Source: Flavobacteriaceae bacterium
Lineage (GTDB): Bacteria; Bacteroidota; Bacteroidia; Flavobacteriales; Flavobacteriaceae
NCBI GenBank assembly: GCA_947446635.1
Contig: CANFHF010000003.1
Coordinates: 1-64,000 of the forward strand
Length of the DNA stretch: 64,000 nucleotides
Direction: 5' to 3'
Position 1 is the stretch's first letter. Each line of letters opens with the position of its first letter. Shown one piece after another: positions 43,273 through 52,679 of this stretch. The translations under genes and the position numbers were made by a program. Below the pieces are notes generated by a model. The model made no database searches. It saw nothing but the letters and a program-made list of their open reading frames with translations, and was not told the DNA's origin.

Positions 43273-43752
43273 TCACAAAATATTGTCGGTTTCCTTCTCA
43301 TAAAAAACATCAACTGAAAGTTTTTTTTGCATCGAAGCCATCACGGCCAATTCATCGCAACGTTCGTTTTGAGGATGGTTGCTATGCCCTTTTATCCATT
43401 TAAAATCGACTTGGTGCTTTCTATAAATTTTTAGAAATCGAGTCCACAAATCAGGGTTTTTCTTCCCTGTAAAACTTTTTTTCTCCCAGCCAAAAACCCA
43501 TTTTTTCATAACAGAATCCACCACATATTTAGAATCTGAAACAATCAAAACTTTCATGTTGGTTTTTTTTAGCTTTTCGAGACCAACAATTACCGCTAAT
43601 AATTCCATTCTATTATTGGTAGTGTGACGAAAACCCTCGTAAAATTCCTTTTTATGTGGCGTGCCAACTAACTCCATAACAACGCCGTACCCACCACGCC
43701 CGGGATTTCCTTTAGCAGCGCCATCCGTGTAAATATGTACATCGTGTTCCAA
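43273..43752 (-). CDS. rnhA: Ribonuclease HI
   Basis: The 159-residue protein has the RNase H catalytic acidic residues in order: YTDGAAKGNPG, NNRMELLAV, VSDSKYVVD and NERCDELA. KGHSNHPQNE contains the flexible His loop. It cleaves RNA in RNA-DNA hybrids. It lies two bases after the purN stop, so the two genes share a message. Confidence 0.95.
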   Translation of the reverse strand: MEHDVHIYTDGAAKGNPGRGGYGVVMELVGTPHKKEFYEGFRHTTNNRMELLAVIVGLEKLKKTNMKVLIVSDSKYVVDSVMKKWVFGWEKKSFTGKKNPDLWTRFLKIYRKHQVDFKWIKGHSNHPQNERCDELAVMASMQKKLSVDVFYEKETDNIL

Positions 43753-43754
43753 GG

Positions 43755-44339
43755 TTAAAGTGTTTTGGGCATTAGGCCTTGGGTTATGAGTTTTTCGATA
43801 ACTTCAGGAAAATGGCGTTGTTCTAGTTCATGTATTTTTTCAGCTACATCATCTGGAGTTTCCTTCCCCAACAAAGGAAAACTTTCTTGAAAAATGATAT
43901 TTCCTTCGTCGTAATTTTCGTTTACGTAATGAATTGTTATCCCCGATTCCTTTTCTTTATTTTCGACAACGGCTCTATGCACATTCATTCCGTACATCCC
44001 TTTCCCTCCATATTTTGGCAGCAAAGCGGGGTGTATGTTTATTATTTTGTTTGGATAGGCTTCGATGATAGCTTTAGGAAGTTTAAGCAAAAATCCAGCA
44101 AGAACAATTAAATCCGGTTGAATAATATTTAATTTTCGCAATACTTTGTTTTCAAATAATTCTACTTTAGTGAAAATTTCAGCAGGTACTTGAATTTTTT
44201 TGACTCTTTCAATTACTTTGGCATTTGGATTATTGGTAAAAACGGTAAAACTGGCTGAACCATCTTTAGCTTTAAAATACTGTATAATATTTTCGGCATT
44301 TGTCCCCGATCCAGACGCAAAAATTACTATTTTATTCAT
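43755..44339 (-). CDS. purN: Phosphoribosylglycinamide formyltransferase PurN
   Basis: The 194-residue protein has FASGSGTNAENI at the start (phosphate binding), the catalytic region INIHPALLPKYGG with Asn-His, and the GITIHYVNENYDEG motif with the conserved Asp. It adds the formyl group in the third purine step. The ORF reaches 44438, but ATG 44339 begins the conserved start, and the extra upstream residues are hydrophobic and unlike the family. It diverges from acpP. Confidence 0.95.
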   Translation of the reverse strand: MNKIVIFASGSGTNAENIIQYFKAKDGSASFTVFTNNPNAKVIERVKKIQVPAEIFTKVELFENKVLRKLNIIQPDLIVLAGFLLKLPKAIIEAYPNKIINIHPALLPKYGGKGMYGMNVHRAVVENKEKESGITIHYVNENYDEGNIIFQESFPLLGKETPDDVAEKIHELEQRHFPEVIEKLITQGLMPKTL

Positions 44340-44454
44340 AAGATAAAGGATTTCAATTATGCAAAAAAAAGCATAAAAAGTGATAATAAATAACATTATG
44401 AAGTCTTTGTTAAATTTATTTTCTAAATTCGTCGACACATTTATGAACTAAATA

Positions 44455-44484
44455 GTTGTTTTAAAATAAAGTTTTTTATTTTTG
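44455..44484 (+). promoter_or_regulatory. Promoter of acpP
   Basis: GTTG at 44455-44458 as -33 and an exact -7 TATTTTTG at 44477-44484 are 18 bases apart. The ATG follows 30 bases after the -7 box. Confidence 0.65.
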
Positions 44485-44514
44485 CCAACAATTTAAATTT
44501 TAAAATTAAAGATT

Positions 44515-44751
44515 ATGTCAGACATTGCATCAAGAGTAAAAGCTATTATCGTAGACAAATTAGGTGTTGACGAAAACGAAGTTGTAACAGAAGCTAGCTT
44601 CACTAATGATTTAGGAGCTGACTCATTAGACACTGTAGAGCTTATTATGGAATTCGAAAAAGAATTTGATATTCAGATTCCAGACGATCAAGCAGAAAAC
44701 ATTGGAACTGTAGGTCAAGCGATTTCTTATATCGAAGAAGCTAAAAAATAA
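44515..44751 (+). CDS. acpP: Acyl carrier protein
   Basis: The 78-residue acidic protein has the phosphopantetheine attachment serine in [12 protein letters not shown]. It carries the growing chain in fatty-acid synthesis. A strong terminator follows directly, so acpP is mostly expressed as a single-gene message at high level, with fabF reached by read-through or its own start. Confidence 0.97.
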   Translation: MSDIASRVKAIIVDKLGVDENEVVTEASFTNDLGADSLDTVELIMEFEKEFDIQIPDDQAENIGTVGQAISYIEEAKK

Positions 44752-44757
44752 TAAAAA

Positions 44758-44789
44758 AACACCCGTTTGCCATTTTACAAACGGGTGTT
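44758..44789 (+). terminator. Terminator of acpP
   Basis: The stem AACACCCGTTTG pairs perfectly with CAAACGGGTGTT over 12 bases around the loop CCATTTTA, followed by a T-rich tail. It starts seven bases after the acpP stop. Confidence 0.88.
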
Positions 44790-44849
44790 ATTATTTTAAA
44801 ATTAAATTTTTGATTGAATTCCAATCAAATTGATATTTATAATATATTG

Positions 44850-44892
44850 CCCATGGCTCTTTTGTCTTAGTAATACAGCAAAAAAGCATGGG
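44850..44892 (+). promoter_or_regulatory. Leader hairpin before fabF
   Basis: CCCATG at 44850-44855 pairs with CATGGG at 44887-44892, extended by GCT/AG with a one-base bulge, and a TTTTATTT tract follows. It could be a second terminator or an attenuator in the fabF leader. Confidence 0.3.
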
Positions 44893-44926
44893 TTTTATTT
44901 GTCTTAAAAATACTAAATAATAAATC

Positions 44927-46180
44927 ATGGTATTAAAGCGAGTTGTAGTGACGGGCCTAGGCGCTCTTACTCCTATTGGAAATACTGTTCAAGAATATTG
45001 GAACGGACTTGTTAACGGCGTTAGCGGAGCTGCTCCAATAACTTATTTTGATGCTTCAAAATTCAAAACCCAGTTTGCTTGTGAATTAAAAAACTTTAAT
45101 GTTGAAGATTTCATAGACAGAAAAGACGCTCGGAAAATGGATCGTTATGCACAATACGCTATGGTTTCCTCCGAAGAAGCTATGAATGATGCTAATTTTG
45201 ACTTAGATAAAATAGATAAAGATAGAGCAGGAGTAATTTGGGGATCAGGAATAGGGGGATTAGAAACTTTTCAAATTGAAGTTCTAAATTTTGCTGCTGG
45301 GGACGGAACTCCAAAATTCAACCCTTTTTTTATACCCAAAATGATTGGAGATATTGCCTGTGGACACATTTCCATAAAATATGGATTTAGAGGGCCAAAC
45401 TTCGGAACGGTTTCTGCTTGTGCCTCATCCACAAACGCTATCATAGACGCTTTTAATTATATCCGATTAGGCCATGCCGACATAATGATAACTGGCGGCT
45501 CAGAGGCTGCGGTAACTATTGCAGGTATGGGTGGATTCAATGCCATGCATGCACTTTCGACAAGAAATGATGATCCGAAAACCGCTTCAAGGCCTATGGA
45601 TAAAGACCGTGATGGTTTTATACTTGGTGAAGGCGCCGGGGCTTTAATTCTTGAAGAATACGAACACGCTATTGCTCGAGGCGCAAATATTTATTGTGAA
45701 ATTGGTGGCGGCGGAATGTCGGCAGATGCATATCACATTACAGCTCCTCATCCTGAAGGTTTGGGTGCAAAAAACGTGATGTTAAATTGTTTAAGAGACG
45801 CAGGGTTAAAACCTACCGATGTTGATGGTGTGAATATGCACGGAACTTCAACACCGCTAGGGGATTTGGCCGAATCTAAAGCAATAGAACACGTTTTTGG
45901 CGAACATGCCTATACAATGAACTTGAATTCGACAAAATCCATGACGGGTCATTTGCTCGGTGCGGCAGGGGCAATTGAAACGATATCTTCTATCCTTTCC
46001 ATGAAATATGGAATTGTTCCTCCTACCATAAATCATTTTACCGATGATGAAAACATCAACTCAAAATTAAACTTTACGTTTAATGTTGCCCAAAAAAGAG
46101 AAATGAATGTCTTGATGAGTAATACTTTTGGTTTTGGAGGTCACAATGCTTGTGTATTAGTAAAAAAATTAGACTTCTAA
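44927..46180 (+). CDS. fabF: Beta-ketoacyl-ACP synthase II (FabF)
   Basis: The 417-residue protein shows full FabF features: VVVTGLGALTPIGN start, catalytic Cys in SACASSTNAI, His in MHGTSTPLGD and His in MTGHLLGAAG. It condenses malonyl-ACP with acyl-ACP in chain elongation. It lies 175 bp after acpP, beyond a terminator, and is followed six bases later by rnc. The acpP-fabF-rnc order is common in many bacteria. Confidence 0.97.
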   Translation: MVLKRVVVTGLGALTPIGNTVQEYWNGLVNGVSGAAPITYFDASKFKTQFACELKNFNVEDFIDRKDARKMDRYAQYAMVSSEEAMNDANFDLDKIDKDRAGVIWGSGIGGLETFQIEVLNFAAGDGTPKFNPFFIPKMIGDIACGHISIKYGFRGPNFGTVSACASSTNAIIDAFNYIRLGHADIMITGGSEAAVTIAGMGGFNAMHALSTRNDDPKTASRPMDKDRDGFILGEGAGALILEEYEHAIARGANIYCEIGGGGMSADAYHITAPHPEGLGAKNVMLNCLRDAGLKPTDVDGVNMHGTSTPLGDLAESKAIEHVFGEHAYTMNLNSTKSMTGHLLGAAGAIETISSILSMKYGIVPPTINHFTDDENINSKLNFTFNVAQKREMNVLMSNTFGFGGHNACVLVKKLDF

Positions 46181-46186
46181 TTGTTA

Positions 46187-46927
46187 ATGAATATTATTAG
46201 AAAAATATTTTCGAAATCCCGTTCTCTTGAAGACGGGATTTTTTTTGATGCTATACATGAAGTATTAGGTTTTGCTCCAATAACTATCGAATACTATAAA
46301 AAAGCGTTTACCCATCGTTCTTCTAATAAGTTAGACGAAAGGGGAAATGCCATTAATTACGAACGACTTGAATTCCTTGGAGATGCTATGTTAAGTTCTG
46401 TGATTGCGGCACATTTATTCAACAAAGCTCCTGAGGGAGACGAAGGCTACCTCACTAAAATGCGTTCAAAAATCGTAAGTAGAGAGCATTTAAACGAACT
46501 GGGAAAAGACTTTAACTTGGTTCGATTTATAGAAAGCAAAGTTCCTTTACAGCATTTTGGAGATAATATTCATGGTAATATTTTTGAGTCCTTAGTTGGA
46601 GCAATTTATCTTGACCGGGGCTACGAATATTGTGAAAAATTTATTCAAAAAAGGGTCGTTATTCCGTATGTGGATATTGCCCGATTAGAAGGAAAAGTAA
46701 TTAGTTATAAAAGTCTACTTATAGAATGGTGTCAAAAAGAAAAGAAACATTTTCACTATGATATTTTTGAAGACAATGGAATTGATGGCCAAAGACTCTT
46801 TGGCGTTAAATTAAGCATTGACGATAAAGTGATTGCAAAAGCTAGAGCAACTTCAAAAAAGAAAGCAGAGGAAAAAGCTTCCCAACGGGCTTATTTTGCA
46901 TTTCAGAATTTAATTGATAATAAATAA
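46187..46927 (+). CDS. rnc: Ribonuclease III
   Basis: The 246-residue protein has the RNase III signature NYERLEFLGDAML, the second acidic motif GNIFESLVGAIYLDRG, and a C-terminal double-stranded RNA-binding domain ending in ATSKKKAEEKASQRA. It processes rRNA precursors and other structured RNAs. ATG 46187 is preferred to the TTG two codons upstream that touches the fabF stop. Confidence 0.96.
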   Translation: MNIIRKIFSKSRSLEDGIFFDAIHEVLGFAPITIEYYKKAFTHRSSNKLDERGNAINYERLEFLGDAMLSSVIAAHLFNKAPEGDEGYLTKMRSKIVSREHLNELGKDFNLVRFIESKVPLQHFGDNIHGNIFESLVGAIYLDRGYEYCEKFIQKRVVIPYVDIARLEGKVISYKSLLIEWCQKEKKHFHYDIFEDNGIDGQRLFGVKLSIDDKVIAKARATSKKKAEEKASQRAYFAFQNLIDNK

Positions 46928-47041
46928 TATGAATTTCGCCAAAACTAAAACGTTATCGTTTATAAAATAACGAAAACATCAGTTTTTAAAGGGCGATACT
47001 TCATTAGAAGTACTATATTTACAACTTATTTTTTCATGAAT

Positions 47042-47530
47042 ATGGCTATTCATAAATTAGATCTTGATGAATTTGATGAAATAGATTATCATCTTATTGC
47101 TTTTCATACTTCATTAGAAGATTATCGATTGGCGTATTTAATCAATCAGAATCTGCTAATAAATTTAAGCAAAAGCAAAAATGAGATTCAAATTAACATA
47201 AAAGAAGGAGAAACAAAATTCTCAAGATTTTATTATTATGCTGTTGAAAAAGCGATTTCTTGGAATTTAATTCAAAATAAAAACGAAGTTATTCAACAAA
47301 AAAAAGACAATAGCCAAAACCTATTTTCAAATCTGACTCTGGAAGTCTCAACAAAGGTGTATTTGCTTCCAGAATTTAAGAAAGTAGATTATTTTTTAAA
47401 GATAGAAAATTTGGACGAAACTATGGATGTAATAAAAATACTGGCTGACTTAAATACTATTGATAGCATATCTGCGATTTATACAGTTGAAACCAATAAA
47501 ATCAAATCAAAAAACAATTTAATTTTTTAA
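47042..47530 (+). CDS. IPExxxVDY family protein
   Basis: The 162-residue protein (from MAIHKLDL) carries the family motif near its end as LPEFKKVDYFLKI. The family is confined to Bacteroidota and has no known function; its genes are often found between rnc and pyk, as here. No membrane or signal segment is present. A second ATG two codons upstream at 47036 is also possible. It lies six bases before pyk and is probably co-transcribed with it. Confidence 0.85.
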   Translation: MAIHKLDLDEFDEIDYHLIAFHTSLEDYRLAYLINQNLLINLSKSKNEIQINIKEGETKFSRFYYYAVEKAISWNLIQNKNEVIQQKKDNSQNLFSNLTLEVSTKVYLLPEFKKVDYFLKIENLDETMDVIKILADLNTIDSISAIYTVETNKIKSKNNLIF

Positions 47531-47535
47531 TACTA

Positions 47536-48966
47536 ATGTTTACAAACAAAAAAACCAAAATTGTAGCCACACTAGGGCCTGCATGTAGCACAAGAGAAAT
47601 CATAAAGGATATGATTGACGCAGGCGTAAATGTGTTTAGAATAAATTTTTCGCATGCTGACTATGAAGATGTTAAGGAAAAAATAAATATTATTAGAGGT
47701 CTTAATGAAGAATTTGGTTACACAACGGCAATTCTAGGTGATTTACAAGGACCAAAACTTCGCGTGGGTATTATGGAAGATGGTATCATAGTAAATGACG
47801 GAGATCTAATTACTTTCACAACTGCTGAAGATATTCTTGGAACTGCCCAAAAAGTTTTCATGAAATACCAAAACTTTCCGAACGATGTAAATCCAGGAGA
47901 AAGAATCCTACTTGATGATGGGAAACTTATTTTTGAAATTGTAAAAACCGACAAAAAAGCAGAAGTAGTCGCACGAGTAATTCAAGGAGGCGAATTGAAA
48001 TCTAAAAAAGGGGTCAACCTTCCCAATACAAAAATATCCTTACCTGCCATGACAGAGAAAGATATTGCCGATGCTATTTTTGCTATTGGTCAAAACGTAG
48101 ATTGGATAGCACTGTCTTTTGTAAAAACACCAAGAGATTTACAAGATTTACAAGAATTAATTGCCAAACATTCATCTTATAAAATTCCAATTGTTGCCAA
48201 AATCGAAATGCCAGAGGCGTTAGAAAATATTGACAAGATTATTGCTTATTGTGATGCCTTGATGGTGGCTCGTGGTGATCTAGGAGTTGAACTTCCTGCT
48301 CACGAAGTTCCATTAGTTCAAAAAGATTTGATTCGCCGTGCAAAAACAGCACGAATTCCAGTAATTGTTGCTACTCAAATGATGGAAACTATGATTACCA
48401 GTTTGACTCCAACTAGAGCCGAGGTAAATGACGTAGCCAATTCCGTTATGGATGGTGCTGATGCCGTGATGCTTTCTGGAGAAACGGCTACCGGAAACTA
48501 TCCCGTTCAGGTTATTCAGAAAATGACACAAATCATTGAAGCTGTTGAAGATTCCCCATTAATCCAAGTTCCTCAAAACACCCCACAAATACGAACAAAC
48601 CGTTTTATTACCAAAACAATTTGTCACCATGCGGTACATATGGCCAATGCGATAAAAGCAAAAGCCATTTGCACATTAACTAATAGTGGATATACTGCTT
48701 TTCAAATATCTGCTTGGAGACCGCAAGCCCATATATTAGTTTTTACTTCAAACAAAAGAATCCTAACGCAACTTAATTTATTATGGGGTGTAAAATCATA
48801 CTTATATGAAAAATCAGTAAGTACCGATGAGACTATTACAGACGTAAATGAAATAGCGAAACAAAAAGGATTTGTTGAAAAAGGCGACTTTCTTATCAAC
48901 TTAGCGGCTATGCCTATTGTAGAAAAAGGAATGGTAAACACATTAAGAGTTTCGGAAATTGAATAG
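47536..48966 (+). CDS. pyk: Pyruvate kinase
   Basis: The 476-residue protein has the pyruvate kinase marks: KIVATLGPACS, FRINFSHADYE, the active-site signature IPIVAKIEMPEAL with the catalytic Lys, VARGDLGVELP and TQMMETMI. The C-terminal allosteric domain is present. It makes pyruvate and ATP in the last step of glycolysis. A terminator follows. Confidence 0.97.
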   Translation: MFTNKKTKIVATLGPACSTREIIKDMIDAGVNVFRINFSHADYEDVKEKINIIRGLNEEFGYTTAILGDLQGPKLRVGIMEDGIIVNDGDLITFTTAEDILGTAQKVFMKYQNFPNDVNPGERILLDDGKLIFEIVKTDKKAEVVARVIQGGELKSKKGVNLPNTKISLPAMTEKDIADAIFAIGQNVDWIALSFVKTPRDLQDLQELIAKHSSYKIPIVAKIEMPEALENIDKIIAYCDALMVARGDLGVELPAHEVPLVQKDLIRRAKTARIPVIVATQMMETMITSLTPTRAEVNDVANSVMDGADAVMLSGETATGNYPVQVIQKMTQIIEAVEDSPLIQVPQNTPQIRTNRFITKTICHHAVHMANAIKAKAICTLTNSGYTAFQISAWRPQAHILVFTSNKRILTQLNLLWGVKSYLYEKSVSTDETITDVNEIAKQKGFVEKGDFLINLAAMPIVEKGMVNTLRVSEIE

Positions 48967-48988
48967 TTTCAAAGCTATCAATAATATC

Positions 48989-49016
48989 AAAAACCACGCT
49001 TTAAGGCGTGGTTTTT
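48989..49016 (+). terminator. Terminator of pyk
   Basis: AAAACCACGC pairs with GCGTGGTTTT around a short loop and continues into a T6 run, 23 bases after the pyk stop. Confidence 0.85.
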
Positions 49017-49175
49017 TGTTTAAAAAATACCAACCCCCACAATTATCACTTTTTTTCTCCTAAGTTTGTATTATTAAAAGATACTCAGAGATTTATTATA
49101 CATTTGATGAATAAAATCATAAAAAAAACTTGCTGAAATTCTTTAAAAGAGCACTTTGTGCCTCACAATGACAAA

Positions 49176-49646
49176 ATGATTGAAATAGAACGAAAATTCC
49201 TCACGACCTCAGAAGCTTTTAAAAAAGAAGCGTTTGCCGAAAATAGAATCACACAAGGCTATTTAAGTTCCGTTCCAGAACGCACTGTTCGTGTTCGCAT
49301 AAAAGGAAATAAGGCGCTCTTGACCATAAAAGGAGCCTCAAATGAATCTGGTTTATCGCGTTTTGAATGGGAAAAAGAAATTCCTGTTGAAGAAGCCACA
49401 GCATTATTGAACTTGTGCGAAAAAGGAGTTGTCGACAAAACCCGTTTTGAAGTAAAAGTAGGGAATCATATCTTTGAAATTGATGAGTTTTATGGCGAAA
49501 ATACAGGGTTAATTGTAGCTGAAGTAGAGCTTAAATCGGAAAACGAAACTTTCGAAAAACCGATTTGGCTTGGCAAAGAAGTCACCAATGACAATAGGTA
49601 TTACAATTCCAATTTAAGCAAGAACCCTTTTGCGAATTGGCACTAA
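49176..49646 (+). CDS. CYTH-domain protein (triphosphate tunnel family)
   Basis: The 156-residue protein starts with the EIERKF (ExExK) motif and continues with RITQGYLS, TVRVRIKGNKALLTIKG and a run of alternating charged strands (FEIDEFYGE, LIVAEVELKSE) that form the tunnel. Family members hydrolyse tripolyphosphate or thiamine triphosphate, or act as class IV adenylate cyclases; the activity here is not visible. ATG 49176 begins at the motif; GTG 49158 would add six residues. It is convergent with the RlpA-like gene with no gap. Confidence 0.9.
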   Translation: MIEIERKFLTTSEAFKKEAFAENRITQGYLSSVPERTVRVRIKGNKALLTIKGASNESGLSRFEWEKEIPVEEATALLNLCEKGVVDKTRFEVKVGNHIFEIDEFYGENTGLIVAEVELKSENETFEKPIWLGKEVTNDNRYYNSNLSKNPFANWH

Positions 49647-50132
49647 TTATTTTTGAAGCACCTCGATGGTTACGAGCATAATTCCGGCTGATTTGTTCTT
49701 TGCGATTTCCATAAAGGCGCGTTTCGATAGGTCAATTTCTCTCGATCTTACAAACGGCCCTCTATCTATTACTTCAACGATTACTGATTTTCCGTTGGCC
49801 TCATTGGTTACTTTCACTTTTGTTCCAAAAGGCAGTTTTTTGTGAGCGGCGGTATATTTGTTATTGTCAAATCTTTTGCCGCTACTTGTTTTTTTGCCAT
49901 TAAACTTGTCAGCATAGTAGGAGGCATGGGCCTCTTTTTTATACAATTTAAACTTCCCTATTTCAAAGAATAAGGTATCTGAAGCAACTTCCTGAGACGA
50001 GAAAAGCGCTTTGCTTTTTTTAAGGGTATCTTTAGCTGAAATTCCCTTTTGCTTATCTTTATTCAAGTTTTGACCAATCGCAAAACCTATATGGGTAATT
50101 GAAATAAAAAGCGTGATTATTTTTTTATTCAC
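49647..50132 (-). CDS. RlpA-like septal ring / lytic transglycosylase family protein
   Basis: The 161-residue protein has a signal peptide (to IGQN at about 22), a linker, then a double-psi beta-barrel domain (about 70-160) with ASYYADKFNGKKTSSG, AAHKKLPFGTKVKVTN and VIDRGPFVRSREIDLS. The Asp in DRGPF and the upstream residues match the RlpA active region, which cuts naked glycan strands. It has no SPOR domain. It should act in the periplasm on peptidoglycan at division sites. Confidence 0.88.
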   Translation of the reverse strand: MNKKIITLFISITHIGFAIGQNLNKDKQKGISAKDTLKKSKALFSSQEVASDTLFFEIGKFKLYKKEAHASYYADKFNGKKTSSGKRFDNNKYTAAHKKLPFGTKVKVTNEANGKSVIVEVIDRGPFVRSREIDLSKRAFMEIAKNKSAGIMLVTIEVLQK

Positions 50133-50246
50133 CGTTTTAAAATTGTTTTTTGTGCTTAGCTAGTACTCGTTTTGGAAATCTTCGATTTCATCATTTACTT
50201 TTTTGCGAAGTCAATTTGGCAAAAACTATACCAAGTAAAAAAGGTT

Positions 50247-50678
50247 TTATAAGTTTTTGAACCACAATTCCCAAGGAATTTTACTCAATATAAGCACTAA
50301 TCCCAAAGCATAATAAATAGAAAAGGTCTTGAATTTCGATTCACTTGTATTTAGTTTTTTGTGTTTCATCCAGCCTATCGTAATCAAAGTAATGCCAATG
50401 AGATTGATCAATGGGTGTTCTAATGAGGTTAATCGTAATTCCGAATTACTCATTTGGCCTAAGGAGTCAAAACCTCTTCCAGAAACAAAATACAAAACCA
50501 ATCCTATTAATAATTGGGTATGTATTGCCACCAAGCCAAAGAGGGCAATTTTTCGGTCTGTCGCCGTAAATTCTTTTTTTGAAAAAAGCCCAACGAATGA
50601 ATTGATAACCGCGACAACTAATACTAAAACTGCTAAATAAGCCCAGCCAGAATGAAATTTTTGAATGAATTCGTACAT
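50247..50678 (-). CDS. Four-helix membrane protein with conserved histidines
   Basis: The 143-residue protein has four membrane segments (about 12-32, 44-64, 88-104 and 120-138). Histidines H9, H53, H88 and H106 are placed at or near membrane faces (FHSGW, IHTQLL, EHPLIN, KHKKL), an arrangement that recalls small cytochrome b-type proteins. Relatives in flavobacteria are sometimes labelled 50S ribosomal protein L27, which this sequence does not support. No haem-binding proof exists; function is unknown. ATG 50678 is the family-like start (MYEFIQKFHSG). A bidirectional hairpin lies upstream. Confidence 0.8.
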   Translation of the reverse strand: MYEFIQKFHSGWAYLAVLVLVVAVINSFVGLFSKKEFTATDRKIALFGLVAIHTQLLIGLVLYFVSGRGFDSLGQMSNSELRLTSLEHPLINLIGITLITIGWMKHKKLNTSESKFKTFSIYYALGLVLILSKIPWELWFKNL

Positions 50679-50710
50679 AAAATAAGTTTTTTGTTTTAAC
50701 AAATATAATA

Positions 50711-50744
50711 AAAAAGGGCATTCTTAGACCAAGAGGCCCTTTTT
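50711..50744 (-). terminator. Terminator downstream of pgi
   Basis: AAAAAGGGC pairs with GCCCTTTTT, extended inside by TCTT/AAGA, with a T6 run on the minus strand. It lies about 70 bases after the pgi stop and before the next gene's start. Confidence 0.82.
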
Positions 50745-50813
50745 AAATTACTTGCATTGTTTATTAATAAGGAGGATGTCAATTTTTTAAAATGAAAAAG
50801 ATTTCTTCTTTTT

Positions 50814-52457
50814 TTATTTATTTTGTAAAAAGTGATTTAATAAAAATGTGGTGGAGCTATCATGAGAATTTACTTTTTTTGAATTTAGCTCTTCAAGGAT
50901 TGAATTAGCCAATTGTTTACCCAACTCAACGCCCCATTGATCATAACTAAAAATATTCCAGATTATTCCCTGCACAAAAATCTTATGTTCATATAATGCA
51001 ATTAACGAACCTAAGGTCTTTGGCGTCAATTTTTGAATTAGAATGGTGTTGGTAGGTTTGTTTCCGTTGAAAACTTTAAACGGTAAAAGGAATTTTGCTT
51101 TTTCTGCAGAAAGTCCTTGTTTGTCAAATTCTGCCTGAACCTGTTCTGCTGTTTTCCCATTCATTAAGGCTTCAGTTTGCGCAAAAAAGTTCGACATTAA
51201 TTTGTCGTGATGATCTTCGTTTCCGTATAATGGTTTTACAAACCCAATAAAATCGGAAGGTATCAATTTGGTTCCTTGGTGAATTAACTGAAAAAAAGCA
51301 TGTTGCGAATTGGTTCCGGGCTCACCCCATATAATCGTTCCCGTTTGATAGTTTACTGGTTTTCCGTCGCGACCAACACTTTTACCGTTGCTTTCCATTG
51401 TGCCTTGTTGTAAGTAAGGCGCTAGTTTTTGCAAATATTGCGTATACGGAATTAAGGCTTCGCTTTCCGCGCCAAAAAAGTTATTGTACCAAATACTTAA
51501 CAGTGCTAGCGTAACAGGTATGTTTTTATCAAAATCGGCTGTTTTAAAATGTTCATCCATTTCATTAGCACCAGTTAATAATGCATCATAATTGTCAAAA
51601 CCAACGGCCAAACTTACTGAAAGTCCAACGGCACTCCACAAGGAAAATCGACCTCCAACCCAATCCCACATTGGGAAAACGTTATCAGGATTGATTCCAA
51701 ATTCAGTGACTTTTTGAATATTGGTTGAAACCGCCACAAAATGTTTGGCCACATCCTCTTGCTTTGCCGATTCTAAAAACCATTTTTTGATGGTCTGTGA
51801 ATTAGTCAGTGTTTCCTGAGTGGTAAATGTTTTAGAAGCAACAACAAAAAGCGTAGTTTCTGGATTTAGTTTTTTAATAATTTCATTAACGTGATCTCCA
51901 TCTACATTCGATACAAAGTGAACATTCAAGTGATTTTTATAAAACTGCAATGCTTCAACAGCCATTGTGGGACCAAGGTCTGAACCACCAATTCCAATAT
52001 TGACAATATCCGTAAACGATTTTCCTGTGAATCCTTTCCTGTCCCCGTTGATCACTTCGTTAGTGAAGTTTTTAATTTTATCTTTTACTTGAAAAATTCC
52101 TGGCATTACATTTTCTCCATCTACTTCTGTTTTTGAAGTGGCTGTGGCACGCAAAGCTGTATGTAAAACTGCCCTATTTTCAGTTTGATTAATGATGTCG
52201 CCATTGAAGTATTTAGTGATTGCATCTTTCAATTGGACTTCATTTGCCAAATCAAGCAACAAACCCATGGTTTCCTGATTAACAATATTCTTAGAATAAT
52301 CAATTACAAAATCATTCCATTGCAAATGAAATTGTGCGGCTCTGGTTTTGTCTTGTTGAAACATACCTTTCGTAGAAACATCTTTCATTTCCTGAAAATG
52401 TTTCTGAAGTTTTTGCCAGGCTATTGTTGTTGTAGGATTTGTATTTTGTAAGGCCAT
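50814..52457 (-). CDS. pgi: Glucose-6-phosphate isomerase
   Basis: The 547-residue protein has the signatures [41 protein letters not shown] with the catalytic His, and GVELGKQLA with a late Lys. It interconverts glucose-6-phosphate and fructose-6-phosphate. It is a single-gene unit with its own promoter and terminator. Length and motif order match the bacterial classical PGI type. Confidence 0.97.
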   Translation of the reverse strand: MALQNTNPTTTIAWQKLQKHFQEMKDVSTKGMFQQDKTRAAQFHLQWNDFVIDYSKNIVNQETMGLLLDLANEVQLKDAITKYFNGDIINQTENRAVLHTALRATATSKTEVDGENVMPGIFQVKDKIKNFTNEVINGDRKGFTGKSFTDIVNIGIGGSDLGPTMAVEALQFYKNHLNVHFVSNVDGDHVNEIIKKLNPETTLFVVASKTFTTQETLTNSQTIKKWFLESAKQEDVAKHFVAVSTNIQKVTEFGINPDNVFPMWDWVGGRFSLWSAVGLSVSLAVGFDNYDALLTGANEMDEHFKTADFDKNIPVTLALLSIWYNNFFGAESEALIPYTQYLQKLAPYLQQGTMESNGKSVGRDGKPVNYQTGTIIWGEPGTNSQHAFFQLIHQGTKLIPSDFIGFVKPLYGNEDHHDKLMSNFFAQTEALMNGKTAEQVQAEFDKQGLSAEKAKFLLPFKVFNGNKPTNTILIQKLTPKTLGSLIALYEHKIFVQGIIWNIFSYDQWGVELGKQLANSILEELNSKKVNSHDSSTTFLLNHFLQNK

Positions 52458-52498
52458 TATGATTATAATTCGTGAATATTATTAATTTTTTCTTTAGG

Positions 52499-52506
52499 CA
52501 AATTTA
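52499..52506 (-). promoter_or_regulatory. Promoter -7 box of pgi
   Basis: TAAATTTG on the minus strand is an exact -7 match, 42 bases before the pgi ATG. A TTTT stretch lies 19 bases upstream and a TTTG 14 bases upstream. Confidence 0.55.
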
Positions 52507-52679
52507 CACTATTAGTTTGTCAAATAAAACAATTATAAGTACAGCTACTTTTTTAAAAGCCTAGATTTTTGTGAATTATATCCTTTATTATATTATCTTT
52601 TTGAGAAATCATTTTACTTTTAATCATGAGAGAAAATTTTCATGAATAATAAGGGGATTGTTTTCTTTTTAACAGTATT

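Noticed and set aside
49099..49106. TACATTTG considered as promoter of the CYTH gene
   Set aside because: The -7 match is exact, but the nearest upstream TTTG is 30 bases away and the leader would be about 65 bases; not enough support in such AT-rich sequence.
50247..50678. Ribosomal protein L27
   Set aside because: The protein has four membrane helices and none of the basic glycine-rich L27 sequence.
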